Source: Dolomedes plantarius
Taxonomy: Eukaryota > Arthropoda > Arachnida > Araneae > Dolomedidae
Reading direction: 5' to 3'
Assembly (NCBI GenBank): GCA_907164885.2
Contig: OU015503.1
Coordinates: forward strand, 63,709,722 to 63,773,721
Length of the DNA: 64,000 bases
Shown one piece after another: positions 10,831-22,166 of this stretch. The notes below the pieces were generated by a model. That model did not search any database. It was given only the letters and a program-made list of their open reading frames with translations, and was not told the DNA's origin. Positions within the stretch are counted from its first letter, which is position 1. The number at the start of each line of letters is the position of its first letter. Position numbers and translations under genes: made by a program.

Positions 10831-11917
10831 TAATTCTTCAATGTGTATGAAAAAAAATGGGTGACTCACTGGAAATGGGTTGAGGGTTATAATGTATAAC
10901 TTTTTCCGATTCGTAGATTATGAATAAAACAAGACGATTGAATTATTCAATTAATATATCTCAAAACAAACATTCATTTCGGAGCTAATATAGATTAATC
11001 TGAATTTTTCTTTTCATAAAAATAAATGGGTGACTCAATATATGGGCCGTATAGTTAAAATTTAAAAAATATTATAAATTAAGATTCGTAGATAATGAAT
11101 AAAACAATAAGAATTGAATAGCTTAATTAATTTATCCCCGAACATGCATTCATGAGTAAGTTTTAAAATTAATTTTAATTCTTCATTACCCATGTTTGGA
11201 ATTGAACTAGTAATTTATGGGATATGGACTTCAGAGTAAACTATAATGAGGGATAACTAATACCGATTCTTGAATTGTGAATAGAAAGTTTGAATAGAAA
11301 TATTCATTATATTACCTCAAATCTAACCTGTTCGGAGCTATATGGGTTAATTTGAATTATTTGCGTATAAAATTGGGTGACTCTACCTCCTATGGGTTGC
11401 ACAGTTAAGGTTAAAAATGGATTATTAATTACAATTCGTAGATTATGAATAAGACAAGATGATAGAAAAATTTAATATATCTTGAAACAAACCTTCATTA
11501 CGACGCAGTACCGAAATTAACTTCTTACCTACCTTTTTAACATTCTCCATTACCAATAATTAGTGGGTGATACATTAATGGGTTATAGACTGTATAGTGA
11601 AAGATAATGATGGATAACAATTACCGATTCTTGAATTATGAATAACAAGCGTGAATTAAAATATTTAATTATATTGTCCCGAAATAAATCTTCCTTTCGG
11701 AAATTATTTTGTATTTTTAATTGGCAATTATTAATGGCTGATTCATCAGCAGGTTATTCGTTGTATACAGACCGATAATGGGGGGATAATTAATTCCTAT
11801 TCTCGAATTATCAATATAACGAGAATATTGAAACATTTAATTAAATTATTTGCAAATGATCCTTTGTTTTTGTGCATTAACGAAATTATCATGATACCTT
11901 CATAACCCATGATTATA

Positions 11918-13217
11918 CAGAGGCTGTTCACACATTTTTTAGACGATTTATATTGTATTCACAGAACTAAATTACATAAAATTCTTGTGTTTTAAATTTT
12001 CTATTTGACATCCCTTACTCTGAACTATCTTTCGACACCGCAATTTCCAGGATAATAATGCCTTTTGAAGTGTCAGAAGAGGTATTCTATCCTATTCCTC
12101 CTGAACAGCTTTCCAGAGTCCTGTAAGGGTTTTGGGACGACGTTTGGATAATGCAGATTTTAAAAGTCCGAAAGCACATAAATCCATAGGTGATACATCG
12201 GGAGATTTAGTAGGGATATCAGTGAAGCGTATGGCCTTGATACCAGTTTTTGTTCCATTTCTTTTAGGAAATTTACAGTGGATTTTGATATGTGACTGCT
12301 AGCTTTGTCCTGATGGAGTCTCACAGATTGATGGCACTGTGGGTAAAGCGATGGTATTTCATTCAGAAAAAATTGGCGATAAAATATGTTCCTGATAGTA
12401 TTTGGAGATAATCTTGACATTTTTTTCCACTCTCTTTATTTTTAACTTGCCATTATAAGAAAAACCAGCAACAATCATGAATCCCTTAGAAAAACTTTCT
12501 TTCGATTCTTTGAACCTTGTACTTAAATTTTTTTTCTTCCCTTTTATATGATAATAAATGGCTCTTTTTTGTTGCAGTTATTTAAATACACCCATGATTC
12601 ATCTATTGTAACAATTGTTTTCCATTTTTCTTTGGATAGTGTTTCTCATATAGAATTCTGCAGCGTGTCCGGCGTTAAGCGATATGATTTGGAAGACGAT
12701 GCACATTGCGTTTTTTCGCTTTCTTAAGATTTAAATCAACGTTTATCATTTTGTTTACAGTGGACACCGATCATTTTAATGATTTTGCAACTGTCCTTTG
12801 ACTAGGGGGATTTTCTTTTAACTTTAAACAACGTAGCTTTGCAATAGTCGAAGATGTCCGTTTTTTCCTTGGATACTTGTTTGGAATTTTTGTCCCACTT
12901 GAGGCTCCAATTTGACGTTTATTCCTTTCTTGTTGACGATATTACCTATCGACTCTTTAGATATCACAAAACCATGACTCTCACATCGTTTTTTGGATAA
13001 CGGAGTATGCATATTTCTCTTCGGAAAGAGCATAAATGTAGCCTTCGAACCACTGCTTTGTTAAAAATGCCATTTTGAATAAAAACAAAACTTTTAAGCC
13101 GCAGATGATAATTTTGACTTTTAAAAACATAGTACAATTGCAATTATATCTTTTGCAGCAAACGTTTTTTTATTAACGCTTACCAAATTCGTCTAAAAAA
13201 TGTGCGAACAGCGTCTG
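11918..13217 (-). mobile_element. Tc1/mariner element copy 2, minus strand, with TA target duplication
   Basis: The ends CAGAGGCTGTTCACACATTT (11918) and its inverted partner ending at 13217 match copy 1 and are flanked by TA at 11916-11917 and 13218-13219. The element is 1300 bp. It interrupts a ~172-bp tandem array, so it inserted after the array formed. Confidence 0.92.
11972..13073 (-). pseudogene. Transposase of mariner copy 2, degenerate
   Basis: This is a reverse-strand homologue of the transposase at 1146-2247. The ATG is at 13073 and gives MAFLTKQWF again. The zero frame runs through GCESHGFVISKESIG-like sequence to a stop after LRLLQSYVV, as in copy 1. The middle segment carries further small indels (its length differs by 4 nt from copy 1 between two landmarks). 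The C-terminal part is readable at 12420-12160 (SVRLHQDKASSHISK), then frameshifts before the third Asp region. Overall nucleotide similarity to copy 1 is high, so both copies are fairly recent. Confidence 0.85.
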
Positions 13218-13489
13218 TATAGTTACCCTGTGAGTTATTGTTTGTAGAGTGAGCGATAATGAGACACAGTTTATTTCCAGTTCTTGGATTATCAGTAATC
13301 GAGTACAGAAATTCTCAAGATTTTGAAAGTAAACTCTCATTTTAGTGCGTTATCAAAATTACCTTGGATTCTTTGTAACCTATGAATTATCAGTGGCTCA
13401 GTAGGTAACGGGTTGAAAAATGAATTATTAAATAGCAGTAAGATACAACACGAGAACAAAATATAGAGTTTAAAGTACTGTGAATCATC

Positions 13490-14740
13490 TCTTATAAAAC
13501 ACTTTAATAACAAATAACAAACAACACAGAATATGAGCTAGGGTTAGAATTTTGAGGGAAGCAGTACATCACTTAAAATATTATTATGAACTTTATAAAC
13601 GAGAATTTTCCCTCTACATCACTTTTCATTAAAACTTTCAATTGATTACTTCAAATTACAAAACACTAAGAATAATTTCTTTAGAACATTTGATTAACAA
13701 ATAAGAAACAACGCGGAATATGAGCTGTGGTTGCAATTTCAATTGAAACGCTATATCATTTAAAATATTATGAATTAAACGAGAATTTTCATTCTACACC
13801 ATTTTTCCTTAAAACGTCAATAAATTAGTTAAAATTACAAAACATTGCGAATCAGCAGTTTTAAAGTATTTGAATAACGAGAAACAAACAATACAGCATA
13901 TAAGTAGAAATTAGAATGTCGAGAGAAACACTATACAAATTAAAATATTAATATGAAATTCTTAAACGAGAATTTTCGCTCTTCATCATTTTTCCTTAAA
14001 ACGTCAATAAATTAGTTGAAATTACAAAACATTGAGAATCAGCAGTTTTAAAAGATTTGAATAACGAGTAAGAAACAATACAGCATATAAATAGGAGTTA
14101 GAATGTCGAGGGAAACACTGTACAAATTAAAATATTAGTATGAACTTCTTAAACGAGAATTTTTGCTCTTCATTATTTTTCATTAAAACTTCAGTAGTTA
14201 CTTCAAAACAAAACATTGCAGATCATCTGTTTTAAAACAATTTAATAATGAGTAACAAACAATATCAGCTAAAGTTAGAATTTCAAGGGAAACACTATAC
14301 AACTTAAAATATTATTATGAACTTTTGTAAACGAGAATTTTCGAATAACATCATTTTTTTCTTCAAATTTCATTAATTACATCAAAGTAAAAAACAGTGC
14401 AAATCATCTCATTTAAAACAGTTGAATAACAAATAACAAACAACGCAAGCTATTTGCCGAAGTTTAAATTTCAACGCAAACACTAGCACTTAAAATATTA
14501 TTGCGAACTTTTTGAACGAGAATTTTCGCTTTACATCATTTTTTATTCAAGCTGTCATTAATTACTTCAAAGTACAACACATTCCGAATCATCTGTCTTA
14601 AAACACTTGAATAACAAATCACAAACAGCGCAAAATATTAGCTGAAGTTTCAGTTTCAAGGCAAACACTAGCACTTAAAATATTATTATGAACTTTTTAA
14701 ACGAGAAATTTCACTCCACATCATTTTTCAACCCAAACTT
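13490..14740. repeat. About 183-bp tandem repeat, seven copies
   Basis: AAACGAGAATTTTC recurs with GAG at 13601, 13781, 13968, 14155, 14333, 14518 and 14703 (spacing 178-187). Shared words are AACAAATAACAAACAA, TTAAAATATTATTATGAACT and TTAATTACTTCAAA. Confidence 0.93.
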
Positions 14741-14849
14741 TAATTAATTACTTCGCATATTGCGATGAAGAGCTGGTAGTCTCATTTCCTTTCACGCGGC
14801 TATTTGCAACCAAATAAAACTCCTTTATTTAGAGCTGAAAAATTTCATG

Positions 14850-15330
14850 GTCGATGTTAAACATTTCGTAAAAAGTGCTGGGAAATGTTAACATACAGTA
14901 AAATTAATGCAAGACATCCATTTGAAGGGATTCTAAGGTTTAATTAATATGACTCGAAAGATGGAACTTAACTACCAGCTGAACTTTATGAATACATCCC
15001 GTTGGAACTTAATTGACGGTTCGGTTGAATGTGAATTTTGCGCTCATATGCAGAAATCTGGGTTGACCTGCCCATAAATCGCTTGTTTTCATGACTTCGA
15101 ACGATATAGTCATAAAGATTATGAAAGAATTTAAGGAAAAGATGTTTATTCTTTCGTTTCGCATAATCATGAATTAATTTCATCGGAATAAACCCTGCAT
15201 GATAAAATAATGTTCTAATAAGTATTTTTTACGCTTTTTCATTGCGTTTTTAAAGTGCTTATACGAGATTTATTGCGCCTTGGTTTGCATTTTAAACAAA
15301 AGAAATTTAAACATTTGTTTATTCTGCACA
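14850..15330. repeat. Segmental duplicate, copy 1
   Basis: Matches 15745-16270 over about 450 bp: CGAAAGATGGAACTTAA at 14954 and 15841, then CATAATC/GTAATC, AAACATTTGTTTATT at 15313 and 16248. The offset grows from 887 to about 935 bp, so small indels separate the copies. A 65-codon reverse ORF (15183-14986) is not conserved in the other copy. Confidence 0.8.
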
Positions 15331-15744
15331 TATCTATTTGCAGAATACATAATAGCATCACATAATACGAGTATTATTCATAGATAATGGTTAATATTAT
15401 ATAATATTATGTAATAATATATATATATATATATATATTCATATTTTCACCTTTTTTATTGTTTATAATGGTTTTTGTCAGGCCTTACTCAGTTCAATTA
15501 AAATATTTTAATATAATATTCATACATAAGAGTATATAAAAATTTTATAATATTCACATGTAATATTGTGGTATAAAATATTTTTTCCACTTGTAATGCG
15601 GATATTTATACACTAAACTACAACATTAATGTATTTAGCTTCGAAGGTTTCAGTACTCAACTCGTTAAGCATTTCAGAACTTTTTTTGAATCCTGACTCC
15701 ATCCTTCAGTTGGAAAAAAGGGTTTTGGACGAGTTATTATATCC
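15331..15744. other. Unassigned spacer with a short (TA)n tract
   Basis: AT-rich; TA run at 15419-15438. No other signal. Confidence 0.4.
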
Positions 15745-16270
15745 TTGAGCTTGGTTAAGAAGTGCCGGAAAACGTTATATGATGTAAAATTAATGCGAGA
15801 CATCCATTTAAAGGAATCCAAAAGTTTAATTGATGTGACTCGAAAGATGGAACTTAAAGACCTGCTGAACATTATTGATACAATAATTGACAGTTCGGCT
15901 GGATAGGAATTTTACACTCACATACAGAAACTGCGTTCCAATTTATCCCGTACAATCTTTATGATTATATCATTCAAAGTCATGAAAATGACGATTATAT
16001 ATTTATATACTCGTAAATCATAGTTCTTGTTTTCAGGACTTTGAATGATATAATCTAAAGATTTTGAAAGAATTAAGAGGAAGGATTTTTATTCTTTCGT
16101 TTCGAGTAATCGATGATTGATTTCGTTCAGAAAAAAGTGCGTAGTAAAAAATGTGCTAATAAATATTTTTTACGCTTTTCCATCGCATTTTAAAGTGCTT
16201 TTAAGAGAGTTATTGCTCCTTGGGTTGCATTCTAAACAAAACGATTTTAAACATTTGTTTATTATGCATA
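15745..16270. repeat. Segmental duplicate, copy 2
   Basis: Direct repeat of 14850-15330. It includes an extra internal duplication of the CATGAAAATGACGATTATAT stretch near 15985-16040. Confidence 0.8.
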
Positions 16271-16379
16271 TACTTATTTCCAAAATTTGTATTACCATTG
16301 TATAATATTATAGTATGAAATATACCTTTCATTTTCTTCTTTTAAAACAAATATACTAAAAATGTTTGTGAAGAAATAA

Positions 16380-18345
16380 CACTAACTGCGTACTTCTACC
16401 ATGATCACATTGCCAGATAATAATAATTTTTAGCTTACACAATATAATACTTTTGGAATCAAATGACACAAATTACATATTTCTGTGACGATCACATTGG
16501 TAGTTAATAATAATTTTCAATTAACTGTTTTAAAACGAAGAAAGTATTAAACTTTTGGAATCAAATGACACAAATTGCGTGATTCTGTGATGAGCACATT
16601 GTCAGGTAATAATGATTTTTAGTTTACTGTTTTAAAACAAATAAACTATAAGCTTTAGGAATCAAATGAGGTAAATATTATATTTCTACCATGATCATTT
16701 TGTCAGTTCTTAATTTTCAGTGTACTGTTTAAAACAATGAAACTATTAAACTTTTAAATCAAATAGCACAAATTGTGGGTTTCTGTGATAATTACATTGC
16801 CAGTTATAATGATTATTACTTTACTGTTTCAAACCAAACAAACTATAGAGCTTTTGGAATGGAACGAGAAAAACTGCGTATTTCTACCATGATCATATTA
16901 TCAATTACTAATTCAGTCAGTGATCATATATTGTCAGTTAATAATTTTCAGTTTACTGTTTTAAAATAAAGAAACCATTAAACATTTGGAATCAAAAAAC
17001 ACATACTTGTTTCTGTGATGATCATATGCCAGTTAATAATAATTTTTAGTTAACTGTTTTAAAACAAAGAAACTATTAAACTTTTGGAATCAAATACACA
17101 AATTATGTGATTTTGTGATGATCACATTGTCAGTTAATAATGATTTTTAGTTTACTACTGTTTTAAAACAACAAACTATAAAGCTTTAGGAATCAAATGA
17201 AACAAACACTATATTTATACCATGATCAAATGTCCAGTTATTAATTTTCAGTTTACTGTTTTAAAACAAAGAAACTACTAAACTTTTAAATCAAATAACA
17301 CATATTACGTGTTTCTGTGATGATCGAATTGCCAGTTATAGTAATGATTTTTAGTTTACTGTTTTAAAACAAACAAACTATAAAGCTTTTGGAATGGAAT
17401 GAAACAAACTGCGTATTTCTACCATGATCACATTGTCAATTCATAATTTTCAGTTTACTGTTTTAAAACAAAGAAATTATAAACATTGGAATAAAAGAAC
17501 ACACACTTGTTTATGTGATGATCACAATGTCAGTTAATAATGATTTTCAGTTTACTGTTTTAAAACAAACAAACTATAAAGCTTAGGAATCAAATGAGAC
17601 AAAACTATATTTCTACCATGATCACATTGTCAGTTATTAATTTCAGTTTACTGTTTTAAAACAAAGGAACTATTAAACTTTTAAATCAAACAACACAAAT
17701 TACGGGGTTTCTGTGATGATCTCATTGCCAGTAAATAATAATTTTTAGCTTACTGTTTAAAACAAACAAAATAATAAACCTTTCGGAAATCGAACAACAC
17801 AATCTATGTGTATTTATGAGAACCACATCGCCATATATAATTTTTTTTATTTCTTTATTTAAAAACAAACATTCTGTTGAAAGTTTCCAAGTAAAAAAAC
17901 AAAAATTACGTGACTACTATGATTACATTTACAGATATGTAATTTTAATTTTCTTGTTTTTAATCAAATTTATTAGAGAAATTTTGGAATCAGATACCAC
18001 AAACTGCAGGTTTCTACTATAATCACAATGCCAGAAATAAAAAAATTAACTTTCATGCTTAAATTAAACATACTGCAGAACCGTTGGAGATAAATACACA
18101 AATCCGCGTGGTTTCTACCATGAAAAAATTGCTACGTACAAGAGATTAAATTATTTGTCCAAATCAAACTATAAAACTTTGGAACCAAATAGTACAAATT
18201 GCACATTTCTACTTAAATTACATTGCCCTGTATCATATTTGTATTTCCCTGCCTTCAAAAGAGACTATAGTACTTTTAGAATCCAGGTAACAACAACCTT
18301 TAGTTTCTATTACTATGATAACATATCCACATGTACTATTTTATG
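16380..18345. repeat. 100-bp satellite array, about 20 monomers, with 528-bp higher-order repeat
   Basis: A landmark of the type TGATCACATTGTCAGTTA recurs about every 100 bp from 16398 to about 18310. Monomers fall in two types: A (GTGATGATCACATT) and B (ACCATGATCACATT). The order A A B A B from about 16490 repeats from about 17015, and equivalent monomers are 525-530 bp apart. A private variant (TTTTGGAATGGAA) marks the same position in both. Monomers after about 17800 are more diverged. Confidence 0.92.
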
Positions 18346-18405
18346 CTGTACTGTGGGGGCTTATCCTGCTGTACATGTGTACTTCAGGAGTATTGCAACC
18401 GAATG

Positions 18406-18447
<42 letters not shown>

Positions 18448-18459
18448 TATATATGTATA

Positions 18460-19937
18460 CTAGCATTATTGCCCGGCGATGCCCGGGATAGATATATAGA
18501 TATAAAAATTTTGATGCATTCCATCAAAAAAGTACTGGGCGCAACTCCCGCTCTTCATGTTCATCTGACCAGACAGAATGCGCTTAGCTCGTTTCTACTG
18601 AAATGATATACAAACAATAAGAAAGAAAGAAACTTTGAGCCTGCGGACCTTCGTCTGATTATACGTCTGATTTATTGAGAATTAATAACTCAGTGTTGCG
18701 TGATTCGCACGTTTGGATTGAATAAGTTTACTGTTTAATTAGATTTAATTAGATTTGTTTGATTCACTGTTTAATTAGAAATAAGTTTTATAATTTACAT
18801 TTTGCCTTTATATTTATTTTTCCCTTAAAAGCTCAGTTTGTTCCACATCACCCAAGAGACGCACTTTTTTCCACATCACCCAAGAGGTAAAGTGCAAGAT
18901 GCCCCTTTGTTTTATTCAAAGTAAGCCGCGATTTCACATGGAAGCCTATTTTCCTTACTTGGTGATACGGTTTTTTATTGTCGACAGGCCAAAAACCGTA
19001 TCGGTTTTTAATTTTCCTAAGGCCAGAAACCGTAGAAAAAGCAAATTGTAAATCGGTTCAAGCGATGAGAAAAACTGCAAATAACAAAGGACAAAAGCAG
19101 AGCCGGGAAAGTTGTGTTTTAAAACATACTAATTTGAACTGCATTCTTAAAAAACTCCCATCTCAGTTAGTCTAGTGGTTAAATTTTATCTTTTACGTAT
19201 TTTTAATATTTCTTTTGTCATTTATTTCGTTGTCATGCACGTAACGCAAAATTAATTTAAAGTATCACAAAAAGAAAAGAAACCACGTGATCAGTGTTTC
19301 ATAAATTGAATTCTAAAAATAATCTTTAAAAAATCACCAAAAATCAGAAAAGGGAGGTAACGATTCGAAAAAAGTTACGTTTTAAAGGAATTTTGTGATC
19401 TTTCTCGTGATATAAATTTTATGACCCTCGGATTATAATTTTAAATGCAAACTCAAAAAAATTAGAAAAACAGCTTAAAAATTTAATTTTAAAAAAATCG
19501 AAGAATTTTTCAAAAAATCTTTCTCAATTACCCTTCCAGTATAAACTCCATTATAGAAGAATCACCATGCAAAATTTCAGGTCTTTGTGTCCAACGGTTT
19601 GGACTATGCGTTATCTGTCAGTTAGTCAGTCAGTTAGGTAAGTTTATTACCATGAAGCTCTCACCCCCCGCGCACCACTCTTCTCCCGCGAGGGGGAAAG
19701 GGATAGGTTCGGATTTCACTGAACGTCTGTATCCACAGGGGTCTCGCACATCTTACGGGCACAAAAAATCCTTAAAAAATTAATTTAAAGATAATAATTG
19801 AGCCCCAAACTTCGCTTTTGCTGATTTAAGTTTCTAGGATCCTAAACATTAACTGTGCCGAATTTGGTTCCGGTGGGTGAAACAGTCTATGATTCTATAG
19901 CGGACAAACAAATAGACAAGCTCTTTTAATATATATA

Positions 19938-19940
<3 letters not shown>
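18460..19940 (-). mobile_element. Non-autonomous Helitron, family B, copy 1
   Basis: Read on the minus strand, the 3' end is a hairpin CCCGGGCATCGCCGGG, a 9-nt spacer, then CTAG at 18463-18460 followed by T. These are the Helitron 3' hallmarks (hairpin about 10 nt before CTRR, insertion between A and T). The 5' side reads TTAAAAGAGCTTGTCTATTT with the exact TC start lost in a TA tract. Family member at 52376-53312. No intact ORF. The part 19130-19320 matches 39450-39615 beside the Helitron helicase relic. Confidence 0.8.
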
Positions 19941-19979
<39 letters not shown>

Positions 19980-20068
19980 ATATATATTATATGTATGTAT
20001 ATATATGTATATGTATATTATATATATATATGTATATATATGTATATTAATATGTATATATATAATTA

Positions 20069-20108
<40 letters not shown>

Positions 20109-20121
20109 TTATATTTATATA

Positions 20122-20167
<46 letters not shown>

Positions 20168-20169
20168 AT

Positions 20170-20205
<36 letters not shown>

Positions 20206-20206
20206 A
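19926..20206. repeat. Interrupted (TA)n tract, about 280 bp
   Basis: TA dinucleotides with TG, TTA and AATTA interruptions, abutting the 5' end of Helitron B copy 1. Confidence 0.95.
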
Positions 20207-21780
20207 CCTCTACACTGTTGGCTCCTTGAAATCTTTTTCCACAAAGTCGTATCTTCTATTTTTATTAACTAAACTGTTATTAGGATTTTGATTTCAAAGT
20301 AAAGTTCTGTAAATTATTTCCCTTGATTAAAAAAAATGCGTCAGGCAGAAGAAATTATTTTTTTACTTTTTAAAGAGATTAAAATTTTAATAATTTTCTT
20401 AGAATTACTGCGTCAATTTTTATGAAATGCATGTAGATCTAACCTGTAATAACAAAATGCTATTTCTAGTTTAAAAAACAACCTGATTCAACGTGTTACA
20501 TTTTCTGGCTAGCGAGTTTACACTGTAGAAATGAAAATGCTGTTTAGGATATATCTAAAATGGAAATACAACTAGAATGGTGATTAATATATTTAATATA
20601 CAAAACTATTGTACATAAGCAGGAAAACCCTCTACAAGGAATCTTACAACCTGAAACAGGTAGTTTTTTTTTATCGTGAAAACAGCATTTCGTTTTCAGT
20701 GACTGCCTGTTGTGAATATCCTACTTTAGTATCTTAAACAAATATTGTTAACCTTCTAGTTATTTCGCGTTCAGGCTGGATATTGGCACATTAAATCCGC
20801 AGACCGGGAAGTTCCTCTATGAGGTCAGAGAGGGTGGGAGAAGGTATGATTCCTTCATATGTCGTCCATGGGTATTCTTGGTCAAAAGTAAGGTAAGGTG
20901 GGGCTGTTGGAGAACCTATATGGTAACCCCTTTGAACGATACCAACGATTCTGGTGGATATGTGCGAATTTCTTCATTGTTAATTCTCCCGCATAGGCCA
21001 ACACAACCTTCTGGTTATATTTCCATTTCTGTAACATGCCCAAAACAACATTTAATTTATAGTATAATTTTTCAGTAATTATATAAAAGCCTAAATATTT
21101 TTCAAAACTAAATTTCCGAAATTTCAAGTTACTACTCATGTGTATAAACGATAATTTTATAAAAATATATGTCATGGAAAAGACAATCATTACTAAGTTT
21201 ATAAATGGAAAATTTTATCCCGTACTTAGCTATAAACAATCCGGGAAAAAAAAACTTGACTGCAAGAAAAACGGAATCTTTTGAAATGTCACTTGCAACT
21301 TTTTGAAGAAGAATTCATTAAACTAAACTATACTTTATCCAAGCAACACTCCTTTCTTTCCACCTAAATAGCCCGTTAGGTAAAATATTTTGAAACTGAG
21401 ATTGTCCCGGGAATCAGTGGTTTGCTTTTAGACCAGTTCTCTAAGTAATTCCCTTTCCTAATCCCCATGAGGGGGGCCTCTCTTATTCTGCCTTCGAAAG
21501 AAAAGGAAAAAAAAAAGATCTATTGACGTCAGAGTTAACATAATAACTCAAAGAACTCTCAAGTGGACCGTTTTCCCCACAATCCTTTGAGTTTTTCGCA
21601 AAGGTTGAAAGAATTATTGACCCACGTAAAGCAACAGTTTATAGTTGGATCAAAAGTTTTAAAGGGCGTTTCCAGAAAGACCTGAGAAGTAAAAAAGGGG
21701 TCTTCTCTTTCAGGAGGTTAAAGCTGCTGGGCAACATTGCTAAATAGAATGTCGGTTTGGGCATATTGCAAATATGGAAA
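20207..21780. other. Mostly unassigned; possible diverged exon-like piece on the minus strand
   Basis: A minus-strand ORF (21190-20882, 102 codons) contains an acceptor-like GTTACAG at about 21033 followed by a denser coding-looking stretch (KWKYNQKVVLAYAGELTMKK). I recognise no family. The rest shows no repeats or genes. It may be an old element fragment. Confidence 0.25.
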
Positions 21781-21792
21781 TAAAGAAAATAT

Positions 21793-21920
21793 TGTGGGGC
21801 ACATAAATGTGGGGCACATAAATGTGGGGCACAAAATGTAGGCACATAAATGTAGGCACATAATGTAGGCACATAAATGTAGGCACATAATGTAGGGCAC
21901 AAAATGTGGGGCACATAAAA
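21793..21920. repeat. About 17-bp minisatellite (GGCACATAAATGTG)
   Basis: Seven or eight copies of GGGGCACATAAATGT and shortened variants GTAGGCACATAAT. The cysteine-rich peptides read from the minus strand are artefacts of this repeat. Confidence 0.9.
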
Positions 21921-22120
21921 CAGGTAAACCTGCTACCGAGAAAACATTAGGTAGCTTTTTTAATTAAAGGAGCATTTTATTTTTGCAGTTCGCCTCATTT
22001 CTGGTAAGTACTTTGCTTAAATAAAATACTGCCAGCCTTTTATATTTAAGGCTTAATTGCATTTCTCGACAGCATATAGACTATTTATAGTATATATAAT
22101 TAATAATATTTATAAATATA

Positions 22121-22163
<43 letters not shown>

Positions 22164-22166
22164 ATA

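Larger units (their letters stand above)
10820..13440. repeat. Diverged tandem array, about 172-bp unit, split by mariner copy 2
   Basis: Variants of TGGGTGACTC recur near 10861, 11031, 11200, 11368, 11567, 11740 and, beyond the mariner insertion, 13225 and 13395. They share CGTAGATTATGAATAA-ACAA and CATTTCGGAGCTATATGG. The start overlaps the TTCATTTCGGAGCTG part of the 187-bp repeat, so the two arrays may share an origin. Confidence 0.75.

Noticed and set aside
3350..18345. CRISPR array
   Set aside because: Repeats are 79-530 bp tandem units without spacers in a eukaryotic intron.
20882..21190. 102-codon minus ORF as a named gene
   Set aside because: No recognisable domain; the apparent acceptor may be chance in AT-rich sequence.
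21639..21914. Cys/Pro-rich ORFs on the minus strand (LCAYIYVPTLCAY pattern)
   Set aside because: They are produced by the 17-bp minisatellite at 21793-21920, not a secreted cysteine-rich protein.
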